From positions 1-64,000 of the forward strand of contig JAOUHG010000006.1 of the NCBI GenBank assembly GCA_029865265.1: DNA of 64,000 nt, written 5' to 3'. How positions within the stretch are numbered: position 1 is the first letter of the stretch; each line of letters starts with the position of its first letter. A program made the translations under genes and the position numbers. A model generated the notes under the pieces. That model did no database searches and was not told where the DNA came from. It saw only the letters and a program-made list of their open reading frames with translations. This document shows positions 30,115 through 39,022 of this stretch, piece by piece. Source of the DNA: Candidatus Krumholzibacteriia bacterium. GTDB lineage: Bacteria; Krumholzibacteriota; Krumholzibacteriia; WVZY01; JAKEHA01.

Positions 30115-31934
30115 GTTCGCGGTCTCCCGTTGTCGACCATCGAAGGAACGTTGAGCTTCAGGAACGCCTCGATCTCCGCCTCGATCTCCGCGGTGGTGCG
30201 GAACTTGGTGGTGCGGCGCACGAGCGCGCGACAGGCATCGAAGGTCACCGAGCGGATGATGCGCTTGACTTCCGGGATCACGTTGGGACTCACGCTGAAA
30301 CCGTCGATGCCCAGTCCGATCAGCACGGGCACCGCCAGCGGGTCGCCCGCCATCTCGCCGCACACGGACACCTCCACACCCTTGCGCCGCGCCGCCTCCA
30401 CGGTGATACGCAGCAGCCGCAGGATGCTCGGGTGCAGGTGCTGGTACAGGTGCGCGATCTTGCTGTTTCCCCGGTCCACCGCCATGGTGTACTGGATGAG
30501 GTCGTTGGTGCCGATGGAAAAGAAGGCCACCTCGCTGGCAAAGTGGTCCGCCAGCGCCACCGCCGACGGCGTCTCCACCATCATTCCCAGCGGCACGTCG
30601 TCGGCAAACTTGTAGCGCTCCCGCGTGAGATCGTCGCGCACCTCGGCGCAGATCTCCTTGGCGCGCACGATCTCCTCCACCTGCGAGATCATTGGAAACA
30701 TGATCTTCACCTGGCCGTGCGCGCTGGCGCGGTAGATGGCGCGCAACTGCGTCTTGAAGATATCCTTGCGGGTCAAACAGAAGCGGATGCCCCGCCAGCC
30801 CAGGAACGGATTGAGTTCCGGCGAACGGTGCAGATAGCCGGCAATCTTGTCGCCCCCGATATCGAGGGTGCGGATAACCACCGGCCTGCCCTCCATCTTC
30901 TCCGCCACCGCGCGGTACACCTTGTACTGCTCCTCTTCGGTGGGCAGGTAGTCCTGCGAGATGAAGTAGTACTCGGTTCGAAACAGCCCCACACCCTGCC
31001 CCCCGTGGTCGACGGCGGACTCCACCTCGTCGGGCGCATCGATGTTGGCGCTGAGCATGAAGGCGCGCCCGTCGAGCGTCTGCGCAGGGTACCCGGTCAG
31101 GGTGAGGAGTTGCTCCTCCAGTTCGCGGAAGCGTTCGATCTCCAGGCGATAACTCTCGATGGTGGACGGCGTGGGATTCACGATCACCGAGCCGGTGTTC
31201 CCGTCCACGATCACGGTGTCGCCGGGCTCGACCTGGTCAACCAGGTTCTCCAGCCCCACCACAGCCGGCACGCCCTGCGAGCGCGCAATGATGGCGGTGT
31301 GCGACGTGCGCCCGCCCAGATCGGTCGCGTAGGCAAGTACTGTGTTGCGGTCGAACTGCGCGGTGTCGCTGGGGGAGAGGTCGTGTGCCACCAGCACGCT
31401 GGGCTCGCTGGGGCGGTTGGCGTCGCCGGCATCGTCGCCCAGCAGCTGCCGGATGACCCGCTTCTTCACGTCGAGCACGTCGATGGTGCGTTCCTTGAGG
31501 TACTCGTCCTCGATTCCGCCGATGGAATCGATGACCCGGTCGATCACCGCCTCGAAGGAGGCGGCCGCGTCGAGGCGCTCGGAGCGGATGAGCGCACCGG
31601 TCTCGTCGGTGAGCAAGCTGTCGTCGAGGATGAGCAGGTGGGCGTCGAAGATGCGTGCGTGATCATCGCCCATCTTCTTTGCGATGTCCGTCTTGAACGC
31701 GCGAATCTCGCGGCGGGTCTCGGCGAGCGCCCGTCCGAAACGGGCCACCTCGGCCTCGACCGCCGCCGGCTTCACCTTACGGCGTGGAACACGCGTGCGG
31801 CCGCCATCGCGCACGAACGCCGTGCCGATGACGATGCCTGGCGACGCCGAAATCCCGTGCCGCTCGAACTCGGGCTTCGCGTGGTTCCGTCCGTTGGCCG
31901 GACCGTTTACCTTGTGGGCTCTGCTGCGTGACAT
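30111..31934 (-). CDS. ptsI: Phosphoenolpyruvate-protein phosphotransferase (PTS enzyme I)
   Basis: First enzyme of the PTS; transfers phosphate from PEP to HPr. It has 607 residues, with a basic N-terminal extension of about 23 residues before the usual start FERHGISASPGIVIG. The active-site histidine is His212 in GGRTSHTAIIARS. The C-terminal PEP-binding barrel has MFPMISQVEEI and FFSIGTNDLIQYTMAVDRGN, with the Cys/Met signature VSVCGEMAGD. It follows HPr by 76 bp. The neighbouring EIIA to EIID genes provide the phosphorelay partners. Confidence 0.96.
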   Translation of the reverse strand: MSRSRAHKVNGPANGRNHAKPEFERHGISASPGIVIGTAFVRDGGRTRVPRRKVKPAAVEAEVARFGRALAETRREIRAFKTDIAKKMGDDHARIFDAHLLILDDSLLTDETGALIRSERLDAAASFEAVIDRVIDSIGGIEDEYLKERTIDVLDVKKRVIRQLLGDDAGDANRPSEPSVLVAHDLSPSDTAQFDRNTVLAYATDLGGRTSHTAIIARSQGVPAVVGLENLVDQVEPGDTVIVDGNTGSVIVNPTPSTIESYRLEIERFRELEEQLLTLTGYPAQTLDGRAFMLSANIDAPDEVESAVDHGGQGVGLFRTEYYFISQDYLPTEEEQYKVYRAVAEKMEGRPVVIRTLDIGGDKIAGYLHRSPELNPFLGWRGIRFCLTRKDIFKTQLRAIYRASAHGQVKIMFPMISQVEEIVRAKEICAEVRDDLTRERYKFADDVPLGMMVETPSAVALADHFASEVAFFSIGTNDLIQYTMAVDRGNSKIAHLYQHLHPSILRLLRITVEAARRKGVEVSVCGEMAGDPLAVPVLIGLGIDGFSVSPNVIPEVKRIIRSVTFDACRALVRRTTKFRTTAEIEAEIEAFLKLNVPSMVDNGRPRT

Positions 31935-32010
31935 GGTCAGGCGGTTATCCGCGATGGCGCGCTCGTGCGTGCCATCCGGCCGGTCCGCATCCGGCGTGGC
32001 GTGTTACGGA

Positions 32011-32277
32011 TTAGTCTTCGTAAAACTTCGCGTCGAAGAGGGCTTCGAGGGCTTCTTGTGCGGCGGCTTCGTCAGGACCTTCTATTTCCACCCGAATCCG
32101 GGCGCCCCTGGCTGCGGCGAGACTGGCAAGCCCGAGAATGCTCTTTCCGTTGGCATACTTGTCGTTGTGGTACACGCGAATGTCGCTGCTGTACTGCGCG
32201 GCAACCTTGACGAACTCACCCGCGGCGCGCAGGTGCAGGCCGATCTTGTTGCCCACCTGTTTCGTGAACTCCACCAT
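32011..32277 (-). CDS. ptsH: HPr phosphocarrier protein
   Basis: An 88-residue phosphocarrier that passes phosphate from EI to EIIA. The active-site His15 is in KIGLHLRAAGEFV. The canonical sequence is GLHARPA, so here Ala is replaced by Leu and the conserved Pro by Ala, while His15 and Arg17 are kept. The regulatory serine of HPr-kinase substrates is present in ANGKSILGLASLAA (Ser46). This agrees with the HprK gene in the same operon. Start ATG at 32277, 11 bp after the EIID stop, with a weak ribosome site. Confidence 0.92.
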   Translation of the reverse strand: MVEFTKQVGNKIGLHLRAAGEFVKVAAQYSSDIRVYHNDKYANGKSILGLASLAAARGARIRVEIEGPDEAAAQEALEALFDAKFYED

Positions 32278-32288
32278 ACGTTCAACGC

Positions 32289-33017
32289 CTACTTCAGCAC
32301 CAGGGCGACCGCCCATGACAGCGGGAAGAGGACAATCGCTATCCACGGCGCCGGCACTCGGCGCGAGGCGAGCAACACCACGGCGGCCACCAGCATCCCC
32401 CCCAGGGCCACGGGCATACCCTCCGCCCGCGCGCGCGCTATCAGCACCGCCACCAGAGCCCCGCCGGCGAACGCGGCCGCGCCTCTCGCACTGCCGATGA
32501 GGCGCGCAACACCGTGCCCCGAGAAGGTCTCCACCACCCCCCAACCCCGGGAATACCCGAATGACACTCCCCAGTACCGGGTCGCGATAACCACGGCATT
32601 GTACAGCAGCAGAACCGCCAGTAACCCCGGAAAAAAACTGTATATAGCAGACAGGCAGGCCAAAGTCAACGCAAGGGGCTTGAGGGCGCCCACGAACAGC
32701 ATATCGCCCACCACCGCCAGCGCACTCCCGGCGGCCTGCTTGAAGCGGGACACCGACGCGGGAGCCCCCGCGTCGCCGTCCTCCTCGATGCGCAGCACCC
32801 CACCCACCACCAGCGGCGCCGTGTTGGGGTTGGTGTTGAAATACTCCGTGTGCCGGTCGAGCAGGCCGTTGCCGCGCGGGGAGAGGCGTTCGGCGGCCGC
32901 GTCCAGGGCGAAGAGGACCCCCAGGTTCTGCATGCCGCGCCGGTGCAGGGTCGCCTGGATGAAGAGCAGGCGGGCGAATACACGCGCCAGATCGCCGCGT
33001 CCCAGCCGACCGCTCAC
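32289..33017 (-). CDS. PTS mannose-family EIID component
   Basis: Membrane component of a mannose/fructose/sorbose-family EII. It has 242 residues, shorter than the roughly 280 of sugar-transporting EIID. Family features include FIQATLHRRGMQNLGVLFAL near the N-terminus, the NTNPNTAPLVVGG segment, and C-terminal hydrophobic helices (ACLSAIYSFFPGLLAVLLLY, GGMLVAAVVLLA). The start is a GTG at 33017 that overlaps the EIIC stop as GTGA; no ATG in frame lies near the family start. Its small size suggests either a minimal transporter or a mainly regulatory EII. Confidence 0.88.
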   Translation of the reverse strand: MSGRLGRGDLARVFARLLFIQATLHRRGMQNLGVLFALDAAAERLSPRGNGLLDRHTEYFNTNPNTAPLVVGGVLRIEEDGDAGAPASVSRFKQAAGSALAVVGDMLFVGALKPLALTLACLSAIYSFFPGLLAVLLLYNAVVIATRYWGVSFGYSRGWGVVETFSGHGVARLIGSARGAAAFAGGALVAVLIARARAEGMPVALGGMLVAAVVLLASRRVPAPWIAIVLFPLSWAVALVLK

Positions 33018-33706
33018 AGCAGCCACACCACCCCGAGGGTCACCAGCAGACCCAGCGCCGCATAACGCCCCAGCGCGCGGTTGCCGAATGCGGTGAAGAC
33101 GGTCACCGCCGCAACCGCGGGGAGCGTGTTCAACCACAGCTCCGCGCCCGCGGATACCCCGCCCAGGCGCCCGGTGAGCGCGTCGCCGAGCCCCACCGCC
33201 ACCGGCAGCATCACCAGAACCGAGGCCGCGTTGACCAGCGCCACGATGGCCGCCGAGGCGACGACACGCGCGAGCAGGTCGCGCGTGGCGGCCTCCGGCG
33301 TTCCCGGCAGCCTGAAGCCGACCAGCCAGCGCTCGCGTATTTCGCCCCCGGCCCGCGAGACCACGGCACCGGCCTCGCCCGCCAGCAGCCCGAAGAACAC
33401 GCCCGCGGCCACCACGAAGCCCACCCGGGTATCGCCGGTGGTCTTGAGCACCAGGCACGCGGCGCCGATACCCACCACGCCGCCCACCACGGTGTTGGGG
33501 CGGCGCGTCCCGCGCGCAGCGGCGATCGAGAACCAGACCAGTTGCAACGCGACACCGGCCATCATCGCGGCCGCCATCTGGTGGGTGATCGCACCGACGA
33601 TGAGCCCGACGAAGACCGGTTCACCCAGCAGGCTCTGCCAGCCGGCCCGGTCGTCCAGCGCCAGCAGCCCGGCGACAACGGAAATGAGGACGACGTCGGA
33701 TATCAA
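33014..33706 (-). CDS. PTS mannose-family EIIC component
   Basis: Membrane permease component of the mannose-family EII, 230 residues with about six or seven hydrophobic segments (VVLISVVAGLLALDDR, VFVGLIVGAITHQMAAAMM, VVGIGAACLVLK, VASAAIVALVNAASVLVM, ALGLLVTLGVVWLL). The family hallmark is the region around LDDRAGWQSLLGEPVFVGLI. It lies 4 bp after EIIB and overlaps EIID by GTGA, so the four EII subunits should be translated in fixed order. The sugar substrate cannot be deduced. Confidence 0.88.
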   Translation of the reverse strand: MISDVVLISVVAGLLALDDRAGWQSLLGEPVFVGLIVGAITHQMAAAMMAGVALQLVWFSIAAARGTRRPNTVVGGVVGIGAACLVLKTTGDTRVGFVVAAGVFFGLLAGEAGAVVSRAGGEIRERWLVGFRLPGTPEAATRDLLARVVASAAIVALVNAASVLVMLPVAVGLGDALTGRLGGVSAGAELWLNTLPAVAAVTVFTAFGNRALGRYAALGLLVTLGVVWLL

Positions 33707-33710
33707 GGCA

Positions 33711-34187
33711 TCACACCACGAGCGAGTTGATCACCCGCGCGGCGTTGGAGGGAATGTCCTGGGCCGACAGCGTTACACCGAACTTGACCAGCTCGCGCAG
33801 GTAGGAGCGTTCCTCTTCGGTAAGGAAGACGAATGGGAGCAGCTCCACCGAACGCTCGCGGTAGTGCAGCCCTCCCACGTTCACCTGCTTCAGCCCGACG
33901 CCGGCCTGTACCAACGCGAGCACATCCCGGCCCGACTCGAACAGCACCAGCAGATCGTCCTGCTGGAAGAGCTCGCTCTGCAGCCGCCGTACCGCCTCTT
34001 CGGTGGAAAAGAAAGACGTCTTGATCTCGGGCGGGACACAGGAGGTGTAGAAGCGGCGCTCCCAGTCGCTGGTGGCCACGCGGTCGTTGGCCACGACGAT
34101 ACGGTCGGGCTTGACGTAAGGAACCCAGCCCAGCACCACCTGACCGTGGATCAGTCGGTCGTCGATGCGAGCGAGCTTGATTGGCAT
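33711..34187 (-). CDS. PTS mannose-family EIIB component
   Basis: Soluble phosphotransfer subunit of 158 residues. The phosphorylated histidine is in the family motif RIDDRLIHGQVVLGW (His15). The rest follows the sorbose-family IIB pattern (DRIVVANDRVATSDWERRF, VNVGGLHYRERSVELLPFV). I chose ATG 34187, two bases after the EIIA stop, because it gives the standard start MPIKLARIDDRLIHG. A longer in-frame start at 34376 lies inside EIIA and adds a basic non-family extension. Confidence 0.92.
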   Translation of the reverse strand: MPIKLARIDDRLIHGQVVLGWVPYVKPDRIVVANDRVATSDWERRFYTSCVPPEIKTSFFSTEEAVRRLQSELFQQDDLLVLFESGRDVLALVQAGVGLKQVNVGGLHYRERSVELLPFVFLTEEERSYLRELVKFGVTLSAQDIPSNAARVINSLVV

Positions 34188-34189
34188 GG

Positions 34190-34612
34190 TCAGAACTGGT
34201 CCGCGTCGATCGCGTTGATACTGTCGCGTCCGCGCGATGCGAGCTCGGATGGAAGACGTTCGAAATTGATTTCGGTTCTCTTGTTGAGGAAGGCGAGCAG
34301 CATTGGAAGGTTCACACCCGACACGATACGGACGTTTCGGTGCCTGCGCTCTATGGCCAGGGTGGCGTGACCGCAACTCCCGCCGATGAAGTCCACGAAC
34401 ATCACGTAGGAATCGTCCGGTCCTCCCGACTCGATGATGGCCTCCAGTTCGGAGGCCAGCGCCTCGGGCGCCTTGCCCTCATTGCTCACGGCGTGCACAC
34501 CGGAGACCGACCCGTAGATGTGGTGCGCGGTCGCGATGAACTCCCGCGCGAGATTGCCATGTGTGACGACTATCGCCGATATCATCTTGCTGGCCGTTGC
34601 AGGGCGTGTCAT
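34190..34612 (-). CDS. PTS mannose-family EIIA component
   Basis: Soluble subunit of 140 residues that receives phosphate from HPr. The active-site histidine is in SAIVVTHGNLAREFI (His18). SNEGKAPEAL, VMFVDFIGGSCGHATL and VSGVNLPMLLAFLN are further family motifs. The ATG at 34612 overlaps the hprK stop as ATGA; an ATG at 34585 is the alternative and would remove nine residues before the strand MISAIVVTHG. It heads the EIIA-B-C-D-HPr-EI series. Confidence 0.92.
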   Translation of the reverse strand: MTRPATASKMISAIVVTHGNLAREFIATAHHIYGSVSGVHAVSNEGKAPEALASELEAIIESGGPDDSYVMFVDFIGGSCGHATLAIERRHRNVRIVSGVNLPMLLAFLNKRTEINFERLPSELASRGRDSINAIDADQF

Positions 34613-35592
34613 TCAGTATCGAATCTCAAATAGTGCCTCGTCTGCTTGTCACTCTTCATCATGTCGATCAAAAGCGTGTTGAAGTTCTCGGCCGCATTGA
34701 CGCCGTAGACCTTCAACATGTGGTTCATCGCGATTACTTCGGAGATTACCGTGATGTTCTTGCCGGGGAAAAGCGGAATTACCACCTGGGGCAGCTGCGC
34801 GCCCAGGATTTCCGTGGTCCGCTCGTCCAGACCGGCCCGGTTCCAGTCCTTCTTGGTGTCCCAGTCCTCCAGCAGCACCTCCACCTCGATGCGTTTCTGA
34901 ACGCGCACCGAACGGATGCCAAACAGGTCCTGGACGTTGATGATCCCGATCCCGCGGATCTCCATGAAATGGCGCAGGTGCTGGTTACCGCGCCCGGTGA
35001 GCACGTCGTCGCTGATCTTGCGCACATGCACGGTGTCGTCCGCCACCAGACGGTGTCCGCGTTCCACCAGGTCCAGGGCGATCTCGCTCTTGCCGATGCC
35101 GCTGCGGCCCGTAAACAGGAGTCCGACACCGTAGACGTCAACCAGGGTGCCGTGGACCTCGGTGGTCTCGGCAAAGGCGTCGTCCAGGTACTTGGTCATC
35201 TCGTGGATGAAGGGGGTGGTCAGCATGCTGGTGCGCAGCACCGGCACCTTGTGGCTCACGGACGCCTTGAGCAGTTCGACGGGGATGTCGAGCTGCCGGG
35301 TCACGATGATGCACACCAGCGGAACCGAGAACAGCCGGTCCACCGCCTCCACCCGCACCTCGTCGGTGCGGGTGTTGAGGTAGAGGATCTCCGTCTCCCC
35401 CAGCACCTGGATGCGTTCGTTGAGGTAGTTCTGCATGAACCCGGCCAGCGCCAGTCCGGGCCGGTGGATGTCGGTGACGGTGGCCGGGATGGGCCCCTCC
35501 TCGACGCCATTGACCAGGCTCAATGCCAGCAGCTCCCGGGTTTCATCCAGGAGCTGCTTCACGGACAGAGTCTTCTTGCGGGTGGTGCTCAT
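34609..35592 (-). CDS. hprK: HPr kinase/phosphorylase
   Basis: Bifunctional enzyme that phosphorylates and dephosphorylates HPr on the regulatory serine. It has 327 residues. The Walker A motif is GRSGIGKSEIALDL (162-175). The HPrK signature appears as MEIRGIGIINVQDLFG, with HRLVADDTVHVRK before it. The N-terminal domain ends near ILYLNTRTDEVRVEAVDRLF. Ser46 is conserved in the HPr of the same operon, so the enzyme has a plausible substrate. The ATG overlaps the hpf stop as ATGA. Confidence 0.96.
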   Translation of the reverse strand: MSTTRKKTLSVKQLLDETRELLALSLVNGVEEGPIPATVTDIHRPGLALAGFMQNYLNERIQVLGETEILYLNTRTDEVRVEAVDRLFSVPLVCIIVTRQLDIPVELLKASVSHKVPVLRTSMLTTPFIHEMTKYLDDAFAETTEVHGTLVDVYGVGLLFTGRSGIGKSEIALDLVERGHRLVADDTVHVRKISDDVLTGRGNQHLRHFMEIRGIGIINVQDLFGIRSVRVQKRIEVEVLLEDWDTKKDWNRAGLDERTTEILGAQLPQVVIPLFPGKNITVISEVIAMNHMLKVYGVNAAENFNTLLIDMMKSDKQTRHYLRFDTE

Positions 35593-35945
35593 TCCCCTGG
35601 CTGTTCCGTCTCCGCCTCGGCTACCTCTCCGGAAACCTCGCCCAGACCGCGGTTGTGCTTGCGGCTCTTGAGCTTGCTGTGATGGCGCTTCAACTGCTCT
35701 TCAAGCTTGTCGACAGCACGGTCGACAGAAAGGTACATATCCTCCGATTCCGCGCGGCCGATCATGTCGCGGCCATTCACATGCAGGGTCAACTCCACCC
35801 GCTGGCGGTACTTCTCGAGCGAGAAAATGATGTGCACATTGACGATGTGATCGAAGTACTTCTTGAGGTTGAAAACCTTGCTCTCCGCGTAGTCCTTCAG
35901 CGCGGGAGCCAGGTCGTAGTGTCTTGCCGTCGTGGTAATGTTCAT
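35589..35945 (-). CDS. hpf: Ribosome hibernation-promoting factor, short form
   Basis: Binds the 30S decoding region in stationary phase. It has 118 residues, the short HPF/YfiA type without the long-form dimerisation domain. The sequence starts MNITTTARHYDLAPALKDYA and includes RVELTLHVNGRDMIGRAES, MYLSVDRAVDKLEEQLKRH and an acidic C-terminus. I chose the ATG at 35945 with AAGGGG upstream; the frame continues to 36200 but that extension is not family-like. It lies between rpoN and hprK, as in proteobacterial rpoN clusters. The 268-bp gap to rpoN holds a GGCGCAA/TTGCGCC inverted repeat (36013-36035) and no promoter that I can name. Confidence 0.93.
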   Translation of the reverse strand: MNITTTARHYDLAPALKDYAESKVFNLKKYFDHIVNVHIIFSLEKYRQRVELTLHVNGRDMIGRAESEDMYLSVDRAVDKLEEQLKRHHSKLKSRKHNRGLGEVSGEVAEAETEQPGE

Positions 35946-36213
35946 GACGACCCCTTTCTTAACATCATCGGCAATTGACGCCGTTCCGGATTCCCGGCAC
36001 GGCGTTCGGAGGGGCGCAACGCAACAGTTTGCGCCTCGAAGAAAAATCATGTTTGGGAGGTAAAAGGCGGCGGATCGCCGAAGTTCGGGTGCCCGGGGTG
36101 CGATCGTTCGGTCGGGGAACGCTGCAACGTGGATCATCTGGCACTCCACACTTCCAAATCTACACTCCAACGCCCCACAGGGCAAGGCCGCGCACGCCAC
36201 CGGGCGGCCAATA

Positions 36214-37677
36214 TCAGTATTGTTTTCGCATCCGCGCCGGGAGGATGTTGAGTTGCTCCCGGTACTTGGCGACCGTCCGGCGGGCGATGTTGAGCCCGTC
36301 CTTCTTAAGCATATCGGCTATCTTCTGATCCGACAGCGGGGTACGCGCGCTCTCGGCCTCGATGATGCGCCGGATGTGGTCCTTGGCGCTCTTGGCCGAC
36401 ACCTCCCCGCCGTCCTGGGTGCTCAGGCTGGAGGAGAAGAAAAACTTGAGCTCGAAGACGCCCCGTGGCGTCTGCACGTACTTGTTGGTGGTCACACGGC
36501 TCACCGTGGACTCGTGCATGCCGATCTCGCTCGCCACCTGCTGCAGGGTGAGCGGCTTGAGGAACGCGGTGCCCTTGTCGAAGAACTCGCGCTGCTTGCG
36601 AACGATGCACTCCATCACCTTGACCATGGTACGGCGGCGCTGCTCGATGGTCTGGATGAGCCACTTGGCGCTCTTCAGGCGTGCGTTTATGAACTCGCGC
36701 GCCTCGTTGTCACCGTTGCGCACCTCGCGCATGAGTTCGTCGTGATAGTGCTGGCTCACGCGCAGCCGCGGCACGTTGCGGTCGTTGAGGTAGACCACGT
36801 ACTTGCCGTCCACGGTCTCCACCACCAGGTCCGGGATGACGTACTTGGGATCCTCCACCACCACTTCCAGGCCCGGCTTGGGGTCGAGGGTGGCGATCTG
36901 CTTGCACTGGTCCTGGATGTCCTGCACGGAGACCTTGAGCTTGCGGGCAATCTCCATGTACTTCTTCTGCTTGAACTCGTCGAAGTGGCTGCGAATGATG
37001 ATGGCGGCCAGCGAGTCGTCCTCGCCGCGGAAGCGCAGCTGCAGCAACAGGCACTCCTGCAGGTTGCGCGCGCCGACGCCGGGCGGGTCGAAGGACTGGA
37101 TGAGTTCGAGGACGCGATCCACTTCCTCCAGATTGACGTCGAAGGTGTGCGCGATCTCCTCGATGGTGCAGGTGAGATAGCCGCTCTCGTCTAGCGAGCC
37201 GATGATGTAGTCGCCGATCATGAGGGTGGCGGGTTCATCGGTGGCGATGCGCAGCTGGCCCATGAGCTGGTCGGTGAACGACTGCTTGGCCACGGGAACC
37301 TTCTCGAAGAATTCCTCCTGCTGCTCTTCCTCGCCACCGGCACGCCCCAGCTCGAAGCCGGCGTTGAAATACTCGTCCCAGTCGACCTGCTCCTCGCCGG
37401 CCTCGCCACCGTCGGGTTTGCTGTCGGCTTCCTCCTGGCTGCTCTCCGACGGCTCGTCCTTGCCGTCACCGTCGGAAGCCTCCTTCTCCTCGTTTTCCTC
37501 GGTGATCTCCTCGTACTCCTCGATTTCCTCCAGCAGGGGGTTCTCCATGATCTCCTGCTTGAGCATCTGCTGGAGCTCAATGGACGGCATCTGCAGAAGC
37601 TTCAGCGCCTGCTGAAGCTTCGGCGTCATGACCAGCGTCTGCCTCTGTCTCAGGTGAAGGCCGAACTTCATGTCCAT
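36214..37677 (-). CDS. rpoN: RNA polymerase sigma-54 factor
   Basis: Alternative sigma factor that needs an AAA+ activator. It has 487 residues. Region I is glutamine/leucine-rich (RQTLVMTPKLQQALKLLQM). Region II is unusually acidic (EITEENEEKEASDGDGKDE). The core-binding domain runs to the helix-turn-helix (LTLQQVASEIGMHESTVSR), and the RpoN box ARRTVAKYREQLNI is at the C-terminus. It follows lptB by 24 bp, the same neighbourhood as in Proteobacteria. No sigma-54 activator is encoded in the window. Confidence 0.97.
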   Translation of the reverse strand: MDMKFGLHLRQRQTLVMTPKLQQALKLLQMPSIELQQMLKQEIMENPLLEEIEEYEEITEENEEKEASDGDGKDEPSESSQEEADSKPDGGEAGEEQVDWDEYFNAGFELGRAGGEEEQQEEFFEKVPVAKQSFTDQLMGQLRIATDEPATLMIGDYIIGSLDESGYLTCTIEEIAHTFDVNLEEVDRVLELIQSFDPPGVGARNLQECLLLQLRFRGEDDSLAAIIIRSHFDEFKQKKYMEIARKLKVSVQDIQDQCKQIATLDPKPGLEVVVEDPKYVIPDLVVETVDGKYVVYLNDRNVPRLRVSQHYHDELMREVRNGDNEAREFINARLKSAKWLIQTIEQRRRTMVKVMECIVRKQREFFDKGTAFLKPLTLQQVASEIGMHESTVSRVTTNKYVQTPRGVFELKFFFSSSLSTQDGGEVSAKSAKDHIRRIIEAESARTPLSDQKIADMLKKDGLNIARRTVAKYREQLNILPARMRKQY

Positions 37678-37701
37678 AGTGCGTGCAGACCTCTACGCTG
37701 C

Positions 37702-38481
37702 CTAGAGCCGGAACGAGTTCCCGAGATAGATTTCCCTTACTTCCGCGTCGCCGGCCAGATCGTCGGCCGTACCCGCCCGCTTGATGTTGCCCTCATACAT
37801 GATGTAGGCACGATCGGTGATGCTCAACGTGTCGCGGACGTTGTGGTCCGTTATGAGGATCCCAAGACCCCGCTCCTTGAGCTTTCTCACGATGCCCTGC
37901 AGGTCCTGTACCGCAATGGGATCGATGCCCGCGAAGGGCTCGTCCAGCAGCATGAACTTGGGATTGGTGACGAGCGCACGCGTGATTTCCACGCGCCGCC
38001 GTTCGCCACCGGAGAGCTGGTATCCCATGCTCTTGCGGATGTGCGATATGTCCAGTTGCTCGAGCAGTTCGTCCAGCCTCCGCTTGCGATCGCTGCGCGA
38101 GTAGCGCATCGTCTCCAGCACCGCCATCAGGTTGTCCTCGACGCTCAACCCGCGGAAGATCGACGGCTCCTGCGGGAGATACCCGATACCCAGGCGCGCA
38201 CGCTTGTACATGGGCGTGTGGGTGATGTCGCGCTCGTCCAGACGGATGTTCCCGTCGTTGGGGCGGATCATACCGACGATCATGTAGAAGGTCGTCGTCT
38301 TGCCGGCACCATTCGGCCCCAGCAGGCCCACCACCTCGCCACCGTTGACGTCGATGCTCACCCCGCCCACCACGCGCCGGCGGCCGTATACCTTGACCAC
38401 GTTGTCCGTAGACAGGCGTGGCTGCTGTCCGGGCTGCGGCACCGGATCCAGCTCGGCGAGCTTACTGGTTGAACTTTCCAT
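37702..38481 (-). CDS. lptB: LPS export ABC transporter ATPase LptB
   Basis: Cytoplasmic ATPase that drives LPS extraction with LptF and LptG. It has 259 residues. Walker A is [15 protein letters not shown] (about 53-67), the signature [15 protein letters not shown], and Walker [16 protein letters not shown], followed by the switch TDHNVRDTL. The first 25 residues are a Pro/Gln-rich leader not typical of LptB, so an internal start is possible. It overlaps the lptC 3' end by 20 bp. Confidence 0.95.
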   Translation of the reverse strand: MESSTSKLAELDPVPQPGQQPRLSTDNVVKVYGRRRVVGGVSIDVNGGEVVGLLGPNGAGKTTTFYMIVGMIRPNDGNIRLDERDITHTPMYKRARLGIGYLPQEPSIFRGLSVEDNLMAVLETMRYSRSDRKRRLDELLEQLDISHIRKSMGYQLSGGERRRVEITRALVTNPKFMLLDEPFAGIDPIAVQDLQGIVRKLKERGLGILITDHNVRDTLSITDRAYIMYEGNIKRAGTADDLAGDAEVREIYLGNSFRL

Positions 38482-39022
38482 CTTCCTCGCGGACGACGGC
38501 GTGCACGTCCTTCTTGATCACAACCGAATCCAGCGTGTGGTCGCACTCCAGCCCGATTCCCGTGACCACGTCTCTGCCGCGCGTCAACTTGACGAAACTG
38601 TCGCTCACAATCATGTCCGCCTCGTTCAGGTAGCGCAGGCTGTCGGTCTCCAGCACCTCACCCTTGAACGACACCGCCACCACGTTCCCGTACGCCAGCA
38701 TGTCGTGCGAATCCAGCAGATACTCGCCCTTGTCGGCGGTCAGCGTGGTCTGCAGGTTCCCCAGCTTGTCGTAGAACTCGATTCTGGGGTCATCCATCAC
38801 AAACACGTTCCTCGCGTTGAACCGGTTTGCGTGGGGCGCTCTGAGCGTCCACTGCACGCGGCCACTGTCGGATTCCTGGGTCGCAAAGTCCGTCACCGTC
38901 TCGTCGGGGATGGCGGGATCCCGGACCGCGGCGTCCTGCTCTTCCTTCCTGTCGCACGCGGCCAGCGCCACCGCCACCGCCAGCACCCCAAGCAGCCACC
39001 GTGCCTTACGCCTCCGCCGCAT
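38462..39022 (-). CDS. lptC: LPS export periplasmic protein LptC, lipoprotein form
   Basis: A 186-residue LptC/YrbK-family protein that relays LPS from LptFG toward LptA. The N-terminus is a signal peptide with a lipobox-like LAAC (Cys23), where E. coli LptC has a transmembrane anchor. The beta-jellyroll shows repeated strands such as [40 protein letters not shown] and [18 protein letters not shown]. It overlaps lpxL upstream by 17 bp and lptB downstream by 20 bp. There is no lptA gene between lptC and lptB, which is unusual. Confidence 0.88.
   Translation of the reverse strand: MRRRRKARWLLGVLAVAVALAACDRKEEQDAAVRDPAIPDETVTDFATQESDSGRVQWTLRAPHANRFNARNVFVMDDPRIEFYDKLGNLQTTLTADKGEYLLDSHDMLAYGNVVAVSFKGEVLETDSLRYLNEADMIVSDSFVKLTRGRDVVTGIGLECDHTLDSVVIKKDVHAVVREEDGKFNQ

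Noticed and set aside
35946-36213. Sigma-54 promoter upstream of hpf
   Set aside because: TGCCA and TTGCA elements are present but not with the GG/GC spacing of a -24/-12 promoter.
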